Of a stretch of DNA of 64,000 nt, positions 12,469 to 23,436 are shown one piece after another. The position numbers and the translations under genes were made by a program. The DNA is from Gigaspora rosea (Eukaryota; Glomeromycota; Glomeromycetes; Diversisporales; Gigasporaceae). The stretch spans positions 218,681-282,680 of the forward strand of contig QKWP01000114.1 of assembly GCA_003550325.1 (NCBI GenBank). The letters run 5' to 3'. Every line of letters begins with the position of its first letter. Within the stretch, counting starts at the first letter, position 1. Under the pieces are notes generated by a model. That model was not told the origin of the DNA. It did no database searches and saw only the letters and a program-made list of their open reading frames with translations.

Positions 12469-13525
12469 TAGGGTGCAGGACGGGTCGGGTTTGACCCAAA
12501 ATTTGCGGGTCGGGTCAGTCTAGACATGGGTCGGGTTCAAATTATTGACTCGTTAATAAATTGGGTCAGGTTCGGGTCGGGTCTATTAAAGTATCGGGTC
12601 GGGTTCGGGTTTCTGTTCATTGACCCATAAAACCTGATCATACCCGATATAATTTTAAAAATAGGTAGCTGCGTGACGCAGTCGCACTAAATCCAGAAAC
12701 GTTATACGTATAAGTACTATTTATACACCAAATAGACTCGATCATGCTAAGTGATTTATTTGTTACAAAGAAAATCGTATCCAATAACAAGGCATCTAGC
12801 TTTGAATTTAATGCACTCGCAATCTGAGCCCCTTCGTGGTCTAGGTTAACACATTAAATTCAAAACCAAATGCTTTGTTAATTGTGTCATGTAAAAATGA
12901 TCACACTGTGATCTTTCGGAACTTTTGTTTGCCAAATAAAACCGTTATTGTTGCTACGCCTGATATCATTTCATATAATATTATGGCTATCTCGGTATGC
13001 TCATATATCAGTATTTACTAGCACAGCACATCAACATACGCCCAATCAAATGCAACTTTTGCTGACACCATTCTAGATACGTTAACCATAACCATACGCT
13101 CCGTTAATGCAAGCATAACTACGTTTCTGGTTTGGTTTCTTACCCAATCTATTCGATTCACCAGATTTTTATTAAAAAAGAAAACAGAATAATGTACTAT
13201 TTTAGAAAATATAATATTAAGATGTACTTATACGTATAAATTTCCTGGATTTAATGCGACTGCATCGTGCAGTTACCCCAATTAAAATAATAATCATAGT
13301 AATTAGTCACTGTCTAGTTACTTTTCACCCATCCTTGATCAAATTTATATGAGCATAAAAATGATCGGGTTTGGTCGGGTCGAGACGGGTCGGGTCGGGT
13401 TTTGGAATGGACCTGACCCGAACCTGATAAAAAATTTTTATAATGGGTCGGGTACGGGTCAGGATTTAATTGGGTTCGGGTCGGGTTTAAGGATCCCGAC
13501 CCGTCCCGTCCCGTCCCGCACCCTA
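12469..13525. mobile_element. Non-autonomous hAT-like element, TIR TAGGGTGCRGGACGGG
   Basis: Ends with inverted copies of tagggtgc(a/g)ggacggg, followed inward by many GGGTCGGGT words on the left and their complements (acccgacccg) on the right. Flanks are attatacg (12461-12468) and attatatg (13526-13533), an 8-bp duplication with one mismatch, as made by hAT transposases. No transposase gene inside; the frame at 13349-13603 is translated repeat. Confidence 0.65.
12663..13278. mobile_element. Second inverted-repeat element nested in the first
   Basis: Inverted ends of the form gtagctgcgtgacgcagtcg...ccagaaacg at 12663-12700 and the complement at about 13240-13278. Related ends occur at 23733-23773 and 24708-24740, so this is a dispersed family. 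Confidence 0.6.
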
Positions 13526-13754
13526 ATTATATGCATGCAGACAGACACCAAATACAGAAGTTACATTTTTGATATTATTATTATTGATGCATCAAAAATG
13601 TAACTTTTGTATCACTTTACGTAAACATATAAAGTCCTCCGCTACGCTCTGGACAACTAGACTCTAATTTTATCGATATTGCTTTATTACTATCGTCTTT
13701 GTCTTCATTCTCTTTTCTTCTCTTTTCTTTCAGGGATTCTCTTTTTCTCTCAAA

Positions 13755-15228
13755 ATGCATTGGCAGTATGAGCATTGCAATAGAGAATTTTCAAAATCAC
13801 ACGCATTAACTCAACATGTTTCACAAAAACATCCTCACCTTTAAAGTTCCCCAAATCAGGAAGTCTCCAATAAACAAGTGGATAATGATATTTGGGATCT
13901 TCTAGAAGATTATCCTAATTATGATTCTTCAGAATATGGGGTAAATGGTTAATTATCTTCTTATTAATATAGTAAACGTTATTAATCAATTATTTTCATA
14001 TAGAGCGAATATATGAAAAGATCTGCAAGCTCAGTTGAGCATTCTTTATGGAAGCAGAACTTTGTCAAATGGATAATATGACTCAATATGATGCATCTCA
14101 AAATATGTCTAATGTGAGTGATATCGAGGACCATGAAGATATATCGTTTGCAACTGAGTCATATGAAATAGGCCTTGAAGACCACGAAGGGGCCTCATTT
14201 GATAAAGCTTTTCAGGACTTGTATCACCTACAAACTGTCGAATGGCCTAAGGATGCATATTGTGAATTTATGAAGATTATTAATAAATATCAGCTGTCAA
14301 ATTCAGCTGGTGATGCTTTTATAACCTTCTTCAATAAATTCTCAAATTTGGATATTTTGCTACTTTTACTATTAACAAAGGCAGGAAAGGAATTTCTTGA
14401 TGACACTATCGTTTCTTATATAATGTTTAAGGAAGTTTTTGTTAAAACGGTTCAAAACATTGAATATGTATTTTACTATCGATCATTAATAAAGACTATA
14501 AAGTCTTTATTAATGATCGATAGTATTAATCAGTCACTAGTCCTTCAATATGAAGATAAAAAAGAAGTAAGAAATGGTGTAGAGTATAGAATCTTTGGGG
14601 AACAATACCATAGTAATTGGTGAAAGCGAGAAGAATCAGATTTACTCCTTGAGCAGCATTTGCTATCGCTTATACTTTATTCAAATACAACAACCCTGGA
14701 CCACGTGAGAAAATCTTCTGGGCATCCCATGTTTTTATCGCCTGGAAACATTCCCAATCACCAAAGAAATAAACCAGAATCCAAAGCATTAATTGGATAT
14801 TTTCCAATCTTGAAAGCCATGGATTCTAAAACAAAAAACTCTGATAAATTCTAAATGGCTCAAAGAGAAGTCTTTCAGACGTGTTTGTCGACTCTTCTTG
14901 AGCCCATTGTCGAAGGGCCTGAGCTTCACTTTGTCGTGCGTGAAGATATAATTACTTTTATTCCACGTATATCTATAATTATTGCGGACATGGTTGAAAC
15001 TGATAAGTTTACAAACGTTTATCAACCATCCTGCTCAAGACGGCCATGTGCAAAGTGCTTGGTTTCAAGAGATGACTTGAATAATACAAATTTGACGGAA
15101 ATAATTTCAAGAACTCCAGATGCTATGAAACAAGCGATTAATAGCGGAGAAGATAAGGATTATTCAATTCATCCTGAAAAAAATGCATTTTGGGAAATAA
15201 GGTATTGTCACGGGTTTGAATTAATCCT
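13755..15228 (+). pseudogene. Plavaka-type (CACTA-like) transposase, N-terminal half, decayed
   Basis: Begins with a C2H2-like finger (13755-13841; the first Cys is Tyr) followed by TAA, an acidic stretch and a likely GT-AG intron at about 13940-14003. Then comes a frame from 14048 with YQLSNSAGDAFITFF, the YRSLIKTIKSLL block, the GEQYHSNW block, LSLILYSNTTTLD and GNIPNHQRNKPESKALIGYF, then VFQTCLSTLLEPI and CSRRPCAKCLVSRDDL. These match the conserved N-terminal half of Plavaka transposases, DDE enzymes that cut and paste DNA. It has TGA at about 14621 where the family has Trp, a frameshift near 14650 and TAA at about 14852. It breaks off after EKNAFWEI at about 15205, where a hairpin element takes over; the second half is missing. 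Confidence 0.75.
14474..14525. repeat. Perfect 24-bp-arm palindrome inside transposase coding sequence
   Basis: Arms 14474-14497 and 14502-14525 are exact reverse complements around a 4-base centre. The right half encodes LLMIDSI of a conserved block. Confidence 0.95.
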
Positions 15229-15455
15229 AGTGTCTGAAATTGGGTTACTGACTGCATACTATTTATAAGTTTTCGCAACTAAAATCAGAAATGCATATGC
15301 AGTTTTGCAAATAAAATTTTTGAATTGCATATAGGTATGTTCGAATTTGCATATAGAAATGTTCATATGCGCAACTAAATTCATATAATCTGCAAGTAGA
15401 TTTGTTATTTAGTTGCGGGTCTGCAACTAAATTAAAAATTGAATTTCAGACACTG
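15229..15455. mobile_element. Small TIR element (MITE)
   Basis: Inverted ends agtgtctgaaatt (15229) and aatttcagacact (15442-15454), about 227 bp, with internal gcaactaaat and gcatat repeats. It replaces the rest of the Plavaka frame. Confidence 0.55.
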
Positions 15456-15459
15456 CCGT

Positions 15460-15717
15460 GTACATACTGGGAGACAAGTTTTCTATTATGTAAGCAGTAG
15501 ACTACCATAGATCTGCCAAATAACTAGATTGATATCGGTAACATAACAGCAAAACATTGGATAATCTGATATTTTCTCTTAGTACTCTTAGACCTAAAAG
15601 TAAGATATTGAGATATTCTAATATTTTGCTGTTATTACCAATATAATCTAGGAATTTGGCAGCTCTATGGTAGACTACCATATAAACATAACAGGATACT
15701 TATCTCCTGGTATGTAC
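15460..15717. repeat. Long imperfect inverted repeat
   Basis: Left arm from tacatactgggag and right arm ending ctcctggtatgta, with paired internal blocks (tagactaccata and its partner, catagatctgccaa and ttggcagctctatg). A foldback or MITE of about 258 bp. Confidence 0.6.
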
Positions 15718-16788
15718 TGATATATATTGATTAACCTGTGGATATTTTAGTTTATTATCATCATATTTTTGTACTAAAAATATATATTGTTATAAATAAT
15801 ATATAAAAATTTTAGAAACTTTAATATATATGAAGCTATCATACCTGATTGAATGCACGCTTTGGATCTTGGACTCTTCAAGTATATGCTTAATTATACA
15901 AAAGAACTCTTATATGAACAATGTGGGGCCAAGTGTTTCAAACCTTTAAACAGCAATCAATATCGATCCCATGATACCACGGCCTTAAAATAATAAAGAA
16001 CATATCAGATATAACACATACCACAGCTGATGAACTGTAAAATTTAATAAAAATAATAATTTTCGCTCTCGATAACCTATATGATGGTTATAAGAAGTCA
16101 GGAATTAGTAATAAACAGTTATACCAAGTTTATTACAAATTCCTTAAAATGTATATTGCCACCTGTGAAGAATCATTTAATAATGATTTTTGTAACTAGC
16201 TTCAGGTATAATATAAATCCTTGGCTTTTTTAAAAATATCGATTACTAACGAATAAGTTTACAGGACTTTATTTCAGATTGGGCCAAAGAATTTGTTGAT
16301 ATATTTTCAAAATACAACACAACTGGTCTTCAGCTTCCAAAACTTCTCACTTGGTGCTATCATATAGAGTAGAGCGAAAATAGGAGTTCTGGGACAGAAT
16401 TCTGGTAATGTATCCAGAAGAGGTTCCTTACCCTTTTTCAAGCTCTTCTAGATATATGAAATCCTATATCGAATTCAAGCTCTAAATTACGCTAGAGCCA
16501 AATCCTGTTAACTTACTCTTCTTACTCTTATTTTAGGGCTTCAAACTTTAAGAAGTAAATAAATAGTCTTTGTTAATGTTCTGGCTAGGTTTTTAATCCC
16601 AAACAAGATAACAAGACAATTATGCTATATTGCTTGCCCTTGAAATGAGCAAAGAGCACCGAGGACCGAAGTGTCCGAGTGTGCTTCTCTGCGGGCCCAT
16701 TCAAGCCTAATACGCATACTATTTTCTATGTTATCCTAGAATTAATTCAAAAAGCGATTCATTACTATCTAGCAAAGGACAAAAAATG
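15718..16788. other. No gene seen
   Basis: AT-rich with stops in all frames; no recognised repeat apart from short words. Confidence 0.4.
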
Positions 16789-17130
16789 CTAAGTCTCACC
16801 TTGCAAAGGTGAGATTTAGCTATTAGAGGTGAGACTTATTCGATCAGAGGTGAGATTTAGCTATTAGGGGTGAGACTTATTCGATCAGAGGTGAGACTTA
16901 TCCGATCAAAGGTAAGACTTATCCGAGAGGAAACTTATCTAAGGTGAGACTTATTATATATATTTCAAAGTCTCATTGCTACGTCTCACCTATTAGCATT
17001 CAATAAAATCTAGCTTCTGAGCGCTCGAAAAAGATATATCCTATTTTGAATAATTTTATCATAAAAAGACGGGGGTAAATATTTTTATTTAAACAAAAGT
17101 TTACCCAATATATTAACAGGTGAGACTTAA
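16789..17130. repeat. Degenerate tandem/inverted GGTGAGACTTA array upstream of polymerase B
   Basis: At least eight copies of ggtgaga(c/t)tta with spacers such as ttcgatcaga, two copies in the opposite orientation (gtctcacc at 16793 and 16982), and a last copy at about 17119 ending 9 bases before the polymerase ATG at 17138. Position and iteration suggest a terminal repeat, origin or promoter of the polymerase-bearing element. Confidence 0.65.
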
Positions 17131-17137
17131 TAATATC

Positions 17138-19973
17138 ATGCCTAGAAGTGATAAAAAAAATCGTACATGCACTTGTTGTGGATATACTTTTACAAGACCA
17201 GAAAAACTTCGCAAGCATTATAAAAGCAAAAAAATCAATGCAATATACCAATTGCCCGAACCAAAGTATCCAAACAGGTGCTATCTCTCGTTTCTAAATC
17301 TAGTTCAAACTCGATAACCCAAACTTCTTCCTTGCAGAATGAAGTTCAAGAGGAGGCCCAAGTTTCAGAAGCCGGCCCAGGCCCGGTGACCCAAGCCTAT
17401 AGAGAAGAAATATCCTCTGAGCAGAATAAAGTCCAAGAGAATGATAAAGTATTTGTAGAAAAAAGTTATGACCCGGCCAGATCGCATAAAAATCTCAAAA
17501 ATATGTCTGTATGGGAATGAAAGATTCCAGCAGGCAATAATCTAGCATATGCTTTTAATAAACAGCAAGACAATCAAACAGCATATTCCGACACCCCATA
17601 TATGCCCCAACTCATGGCCTCAACACGCAAAGCAATTACTAATATTCTCAAAAAAGAGCTTCACAAAAAGGATCAAATAAAAACATCATTAGTTATAGAA
17701 AGCACATATGCAAAATATAAATATAAGGGAGAAGGTGATGCAATGGACAAAGCGAATTATGAACTTAGTCAGACCCATTCATATCATAGAGAAAAACAAC
17801 ATATTCTTCTTTCAGAAAATGATATAGACCCATATTTAATTCAATCTGTAGGAGAAATTGATATACAAATTGAGAATCACTTAAAAGAGGAGTCCGGTAA
17901 AATTCTTCTTATAATAGAAAATATATTTATTGAATCCTATACCTACCGTCGAACTAATGGAGGTTCCTATATTCCTACTCCTAAAAAGCTCGCCAATACA
18001 AAGTGCACTATTAATTCGGATAATAAAGGTTTAGTCGATCCAAAAACCAATACATTATCTGAAAAATGTCTTCAAGGGGCGTTGGGAGCATACTTTGCTT
18101 ATCAAGATGGACATACAGAGCATCTTGAATGAATCTTTCGAGCTACAAAGTACAAGCCCTATTTAGTTAAAGTTAAGCTTGATAACATCCCAATGCCTAC
18201 CCCAATCTGCTCACGAATATTTAACAAGATAGAGGAAATGAATTCTGATATCTCAATCAATGTCTGGGAATGGAAAGAGGAAACAGCCACTCCCAAACTG
18301 GTAATAGCTAGCAAAAACTATAATAGATGACATATTATTGACCTCATGGCTCTTACAGATATTATTAAATCTGAAGATGATAAGTATGGACAAAAAAATC
18401 ACTTTCTTTGGATTAAAAATATAAATGGACTAGTTTTCAAAGATACCACTTATCATGGTAAAAAATATATATGCAGAAAATGTATCAAAGTTTTCCATCA
18501 GAAAAGTCTCTAGCCTATCATCAAGAACATTGTCTTGGCTTAGAGGCCACCCAAAGAGTTACTTTACCTACTAAGGGAGTTAATGACTTTGAAGCATTCA
18601 AGAACTATGGCCAAATGATTAATGCCCCATGTGTAATTATAGCTGACTTCGAGGCAGACAACAAGAAATGCAACGAAGAATATGGAGAACAAATGCGTAA
18701 ACTCGCTGAGCAGAAAGCAAATAGCTTTTGTTATCTAGTTCATTGGTTCGATACTGGGGACATATGGGGGCCTTTTCTATACCGAGGAGAAAATGCTATA
18801 CAAGAATTTGGCCAAAGAATTGATAAGGAGTTGGTCGAAATTAATAAGGTTCTAGCTATTAAGGCCGACCAAATTGAAACTGAGCAAGATAAGAAAAAAT
18901 TTGCTGAAGCAGATACCTGTTGGATATGTAAAGAAAAACTTAATATAGATGATAAGGTCTGGGATCACTGTCATATTACAGGTAAGTTTCGAGGACCCGC
19001 CCACAATACCTGTAATCTCAAACTCCGGATCGAAGCATAGAAGACACCAATTCCAGTCATCTTTCATAATTTCCAGGGCTATAACTCTCACTTGGTTTGC
19101 GAATCTGTTGGAAAATCAGTTAATGCACATCAGATAAAAGTCATAACTGAAACATTTGAGCAATATAAGTCCATGAAGGTAGGCCAGTTAAAATATATAG
19201 ATAGCATACAGTTTATGAATAATAGTTTAGCCAATCTTACGACAAATTTAGGTGAAAACCAGCCTATTACAAGCTAGCACTTTGACGACTATTCTTTAGA
19301 TCAAATTTCTCTAGTATGTCACAAAGAAGTTTATCCCTATGAATATATCAATTCACAAGATAGGTTCCTAGAGACTCAGCTTCCACCAATTCATGAATTT
19401 AGTACATATCTTTATGGCAAAATTAACCAAAATGATTATAAGCATGCCCAAAAAGTATGGAAAACTTTTGGTTGTAAAAATCTAGGAAAGTATCATGATC
19501 TCTATCTTAAAACTGACGTACTTAGCCTAGCAGATATCTGGACCCAATTCCGAAAAACATGTATACAATATTATGAGCTTGATCCAAGCCACTATGTGTC
19601 CGCACCAGCTTTAGCTTGGGATGCCATGCTTAAAATGACAGGTGTTAAGATCGATCTCTTCATAGATATGGCTATGCATGATTTATAGAAAAGGCTAAAC
19701 GTGGAGGAATAGCTATAGCCTGTAAGCGCTATTTCAAGGCTAATAATCCTAAAATGGGTAACGCATTTAACCTATCCAAGCCAACAACATGGATTTCATA
19801 TGTCGATGCAAATAATCTTTACGGCTGGGCCATGAGCCAGTATTTTCCTATAGGAAATTATCAATGGGAGGCAAGTCGGAAATATTTGCTTAAGAATCCT
19901 GAAATGCAAAAAAAATATCTTAATAAGATTCTTAATACTGAATCAAATGCCAAAAAAGGATATTTCCTAAATA
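17138..19973 (+). pseudogene. DNA polymerase B with HNH-like insert (Polinton/linear-plasmid type), N-terminal two thirds
   Basis: Starts MPRSDKK with a Cys2 finger (CTCCGYTF), then a low-complexity linker. A conserved N-terminal block follows (17602-18130), then a second finger (YICRKCIKVF near 18470), and ExoI-like IIADFEADN (about 18630). An endonuclease VII-like zinc motif, CWICKEKL and DHCHITGKFRGPAHNTCN, lies at about 18918-19020. Next are ExoII-like HNFQGYNSH (family YDxH, here N), ExoIII-like YHDLYLKTDVLSLAD, and polymerase motif A, YVDANNLYGWAMS (about 19800). It breaks off at KKGYFL, about 19968. Stops: TGA 17518, 18130 and 18328 (Trp expected at the last two), TAG 19038 and 19275 (Gln expected); frameshifts near 17280, 18497 and 19690. 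Motifs B and C are missing, as if the 1-1282 fragment were the other half of a sister copy. Confidence 0.85.
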
Positions 19974-21221
19974 TTAAGGCACACTTTCTTCAAAAAGTTC
20001 TAAAGCTTTGAGGAATTTGCCTTGCTCAAAAAATTCATGTGCTTCCTTTATCACATTCTCAAAAAATTGAGCTGATGCTTCAATAGGATGATGTTGACTC
20101 AACGTTTCGTTAGGATTAATTTGGTTTAAAGTATCAAAAATTAATCTTGTTTCTAATCGATTGATAGGATTGTTATCCCAACACTGTTTGTAAAGTTGAA
20201 TATATTTAAATGGTGTACCATCTATAGGTTCTTCTCTATTTCCCTTGTAAATATGAACAGAAAGCGAAAGTACTGATTCAAAGGATGAAAATGGTGGTCT
20301 TCCGCTTGAAATTTCCCAGAGAATTACTCCAAGACTATAGACATCAGATTTCATATTACGTTTATATTTGTCATTAACAAGGCATTGAGGTTCGACATAT
20401 GCAGGCATTCCATGAGCATTTGAGTTCGAACTAATTTCATTAATCTGCTTTGATAGTCCGAAATCTGTAATCTTTGGTTGTCTTTGATGAATTAATATGT
20501 TTTTCGAATGCTAAAACATTAAATTAGTAATTAAATTATGCATTAGTAAATTAGTAAATTGATAAACAATATATGTAAAATATAGATAATACTATATTTA
20601 CCAGATCTCTATGAATAATATTATTATCGTGTAAGTATAAAAGGCCGAGTGCTATCTCTTTAGCCATGTGTAGTTTATCTATCCATTGTAATTCCGAAAA
20701 ATTTGTCCTTAAGTATTCTCGTAAAGTTCCGTTGTCAGCGTATTGTAAAACCATATTATAATATCCATTGCGATCTATATATTGAATTTAACAATATTTT
20801 TTTGGTTAATATATTATTACTGTATTTATACTTCAAAATAAAAAATTGCTTGTTTACCTTTCGTTACTCCATAAAATGAAATAACGTTTTGATGATTAGA
20901 AACACTTCGCAATAGTTTAAGCTAATTATGTGCATGAATTATAAAAGGTTATTTTTCTGTTTTAAGAAGCCATTAAAGTTTTAGTACAGTAAATAATACC
21001 TCATAAATAAAATCTTTAATGATGCTTTCGTCGACGATTGTATCAGCTTTAAGACATTTAAGAGCAACCGTTAATCCACTGTCTCTCCACTCGTACCTAG
21101 AAACACTTACAAAACCTCCAATACCGATTAGAACAGGATCTGTAAATTTATTATATTCAATATAGTTAATATGTCTTTCGCCAATAGCTTTTTCAAGCCA
21201 TTCTTCTTGTACGTTTGCCAT
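19974..21221 (-). CDS. Tyrosine-kinase-like protein kinase, ~331 aa, four exons
   Basis: Cytoplasmic Ser/Thr/Tyr-type kinase of the large fungal TKL-like family. Exons with GT-AG introns that keep frame: 21221-21000, 20921-20858, 20774-20602, 20510-19974 (996 coding bases). All key elements are present: glycine loop IGIGGFVSVSRYEW (GxxV variant), VALK lysine, HRDL in exon 3 completed by HSKNIL in exon 4, ITDFGLS, MPAYVEPQ (APE region), SDVYSLGVILWEISSGRPPF, and the final Arg helix CWDNNPINRLETR. The C-tail has a TPR/Sel1-like EFFEQGKFLKALELFEE and then stops where the polymerase B relic begins. The tail may therefore have been truncated by that insertion, with the stop codon supplied by it. 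The catalytic domain looks intact. Substrate unknown. Confidence 0.85.
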
Positions 21222-21744
21222 AATTTTTTTTTTTTTTTTTAGTATGTATTAACCTTGATCGAAAAATAAAGCGAAAGTATATACTGTCTTATATATTTTT
21301 GTGCATATGTACATGTCTATATGATACAACATTTTATTCACCAAAATTAATGTTAGGCGTAAATCGTACGTTCAAGTTGACGGCAAAGTTGACAGATCGA
21401 AAAGGGAGCTAAACAGAGCGGGGAAAAAACCGGTTCAATCATCATCCAATTTAAGGAAGGCTCAGGGAAAAGATAAGTGATTTAATCAATTGCCTAATTC
21501 GGACATTTCATATGAAATCAATAACTTATCGAATTCGGCCGAAGAATAATTCGGAAAATTTTTTTAGGTGTCTAGTAGTAGCCGCTGCTTGTATTGGTCT
21601 CTATTTTATGGTTCACAACAAACATGACAAAGATTTATTATAGGTATAAAATGCACGGACGTTAGGATGAACTACGGCAGACTCAGAAAGGAAGCAAATT
21701 CGCCCTCCCTACCCTACTGAATCCCGCCATTTTGCAACCATACA
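21222..21744. promoter_or_regulatory. Kinase upstream region
   Basis: Starts with an A/T run on the plus strand (poly-T 21223-21240) just 5' of the ATG. No gene; probably holds the kinase promoter, but no defined element can be named. Confidence 0.3.
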
Positions 21745-21805
21745 TGTCTGCAGCCGGCCTGCGTTATGCAGGTTGGAAACCACCGGCTACAAAAACTCGG
21801 GGTTA

Positions 21806-23436
21806 GGGATGGGCACGGTCAGTCACGGTCAGTCATCGGTCGGTCATGATCGGTTAGCCGCTTATGACCGGTTGACCGCGGTCATTCATACGGTTAATGA
21901 CCGGTTATAGCCGATAAATTATTTACCCAATTATCCAATCAAATATCTAAATAAGTGACAAGTAGGGATGGTACACTGCACAGACTGCCGGCGATTTGCA
22001 TCACATGATCAATAAAACCGTTCGTTCATATTTCTGGTCAAATTTGCAGATCATTTGACCACATTTAAAGTTGTTTTGTTCTAGAACTGGCCAAATGATC
22101 TGCAAATTTGACCAGAATTATTAACGATTTGTTTATTTGGTGGACGTCTAAAGCGGAGGCAAATCATGTGATCAACCGCGAGAAGCAAAACAAGAAATAA
22201 ATACCTCGATGTGTCGGGGAGGCAATTTTGCTTATATTTATCTACCTAAGACCTAATATAACCCTAATATAGGACGACCCTAACCCTAAAGTAAATTGAA
22301 AAATTATTAAATATGGTTTAGACGTCATATTCTGTTAAATACAATTCTGTCAAAATTGCAGATCATTTGACCGGAATTAAAATTGGTTTGTTATAATTCT
22401 GGCGAAATGATCTGTAAATTTGGGCGGAATTATGAACAAGGTATTTCTCAACCGGGTTTAAACACTGCCTAAAAAATTTTCAGATCATGTGATATACATT
22501 AATTTATATACTCATTATTGTTATATTCACTTATATCATAAAAAAGGTTTATTTACATATCGTCCATCAACCATGCAAAGACACATGANNNNNNNNNNNN
22601 NNNNNNNNNNNNNNNNNNNNNNNNNNNNNNNNNNNNNNNNNNNNNNNNNNNNNNNNNNNNNNNNNNNNNNNNNNNNNNNNNNNNNNNNNNNNNNNNNNNN
22701 NNNNNNNNNNNNNNNNNNNNNNNNNNNNNNNNNNNNNNNNNNNNNNNNNNNNNNNNNNNNNNNNNNNNNNNNNNNNNNNNNNNNNNNNNNNNNNNNNNNN
22801 NNNNNNNNNNNNNNNNNNNNNNNNNNNNNNNNNNNNNNNNNNNNNNNNNNNNNNNNNNNNNNNNNNNNNNNNNNNNNNNNNNNNNNNNNNNNNNNNNNNN
22901 NNNNNNNNNNNNNNNNNNNNNNNNNNNNNNNNNNNNNNNNNNNNNNNNNNNNNNNNNNNNNNNNNNNNNNNNNNNNNNNNNNNNNNNNNNNNNTTTGGCC
23001 GGAATTATGAACAAGGCATTTCTCAACCGGGTTTAAACACCACCTGAAAATTTTTCAGACCATGTGATATACATTAATTTATATACTCATTATTGCTATA
23101 TTTATCATTTATATTAATAAAAAAGTTTTATTTAAAAATGAATCATATCAATTAATCATGCAAAGTCACATGATCTGGAAAATTTTTGAGTGGCGGGTTG
23201 ATTTCTCTATTTATCAGATGATACAGATACACTGATATGAATTTCAAGCAATAAATATTCATTTATTAGCCAGAATATTAAGAATTTGGCATCAGTCATA
23301 ATCTTGACCAGTCGGTCAAACCGCTCTGACCGGTCAATATCGGTCACGGTCATTGACCGGTCATGACCGTCGGGGTCGACAGCCGGCCCGCGTATGCGGG
23401 TGGGAAACCACCGGCAGTCCCTACAAATAGCTAAAT
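21806..23436. mobile_element. Composite TIR element with GGTCA repeats and an assembly gap
   Basis: The left end tagggatgggcacggtcagt and the right end, read on the other strand as gtagggact, are followed inward by clusters of ggtcatgaccggt-type words (21815-21910; 23280-23370). A short hairpin unit, agccggc...ggaaaccaccggc, occurs just outside the left end (21754-21790) and inside the right end (23380-23415). Internal sequence holds repeats of gatcatttgacc and tgcagatcat. No coding region. Confidence 0.5.
22589..22993. other. Assembly gap (405 N)
   Basis: Run of N. The sequence before it (about 22419-22588) is nearly identical to that after it (22994-23170), so the gap lies in a repeat that the assembly could not resolve. 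Confidence 0.99.

Noticed and set aside
13349..13603. Gly/Arg-rich frame like an RGG protein
   Set aside because: Translation of gggtcgggt iterations in the end of the hAT-like element.
22489..23026. Long open frames on both strands
   Set aside because: They consist almost wholly of N bases of the assembly gap.
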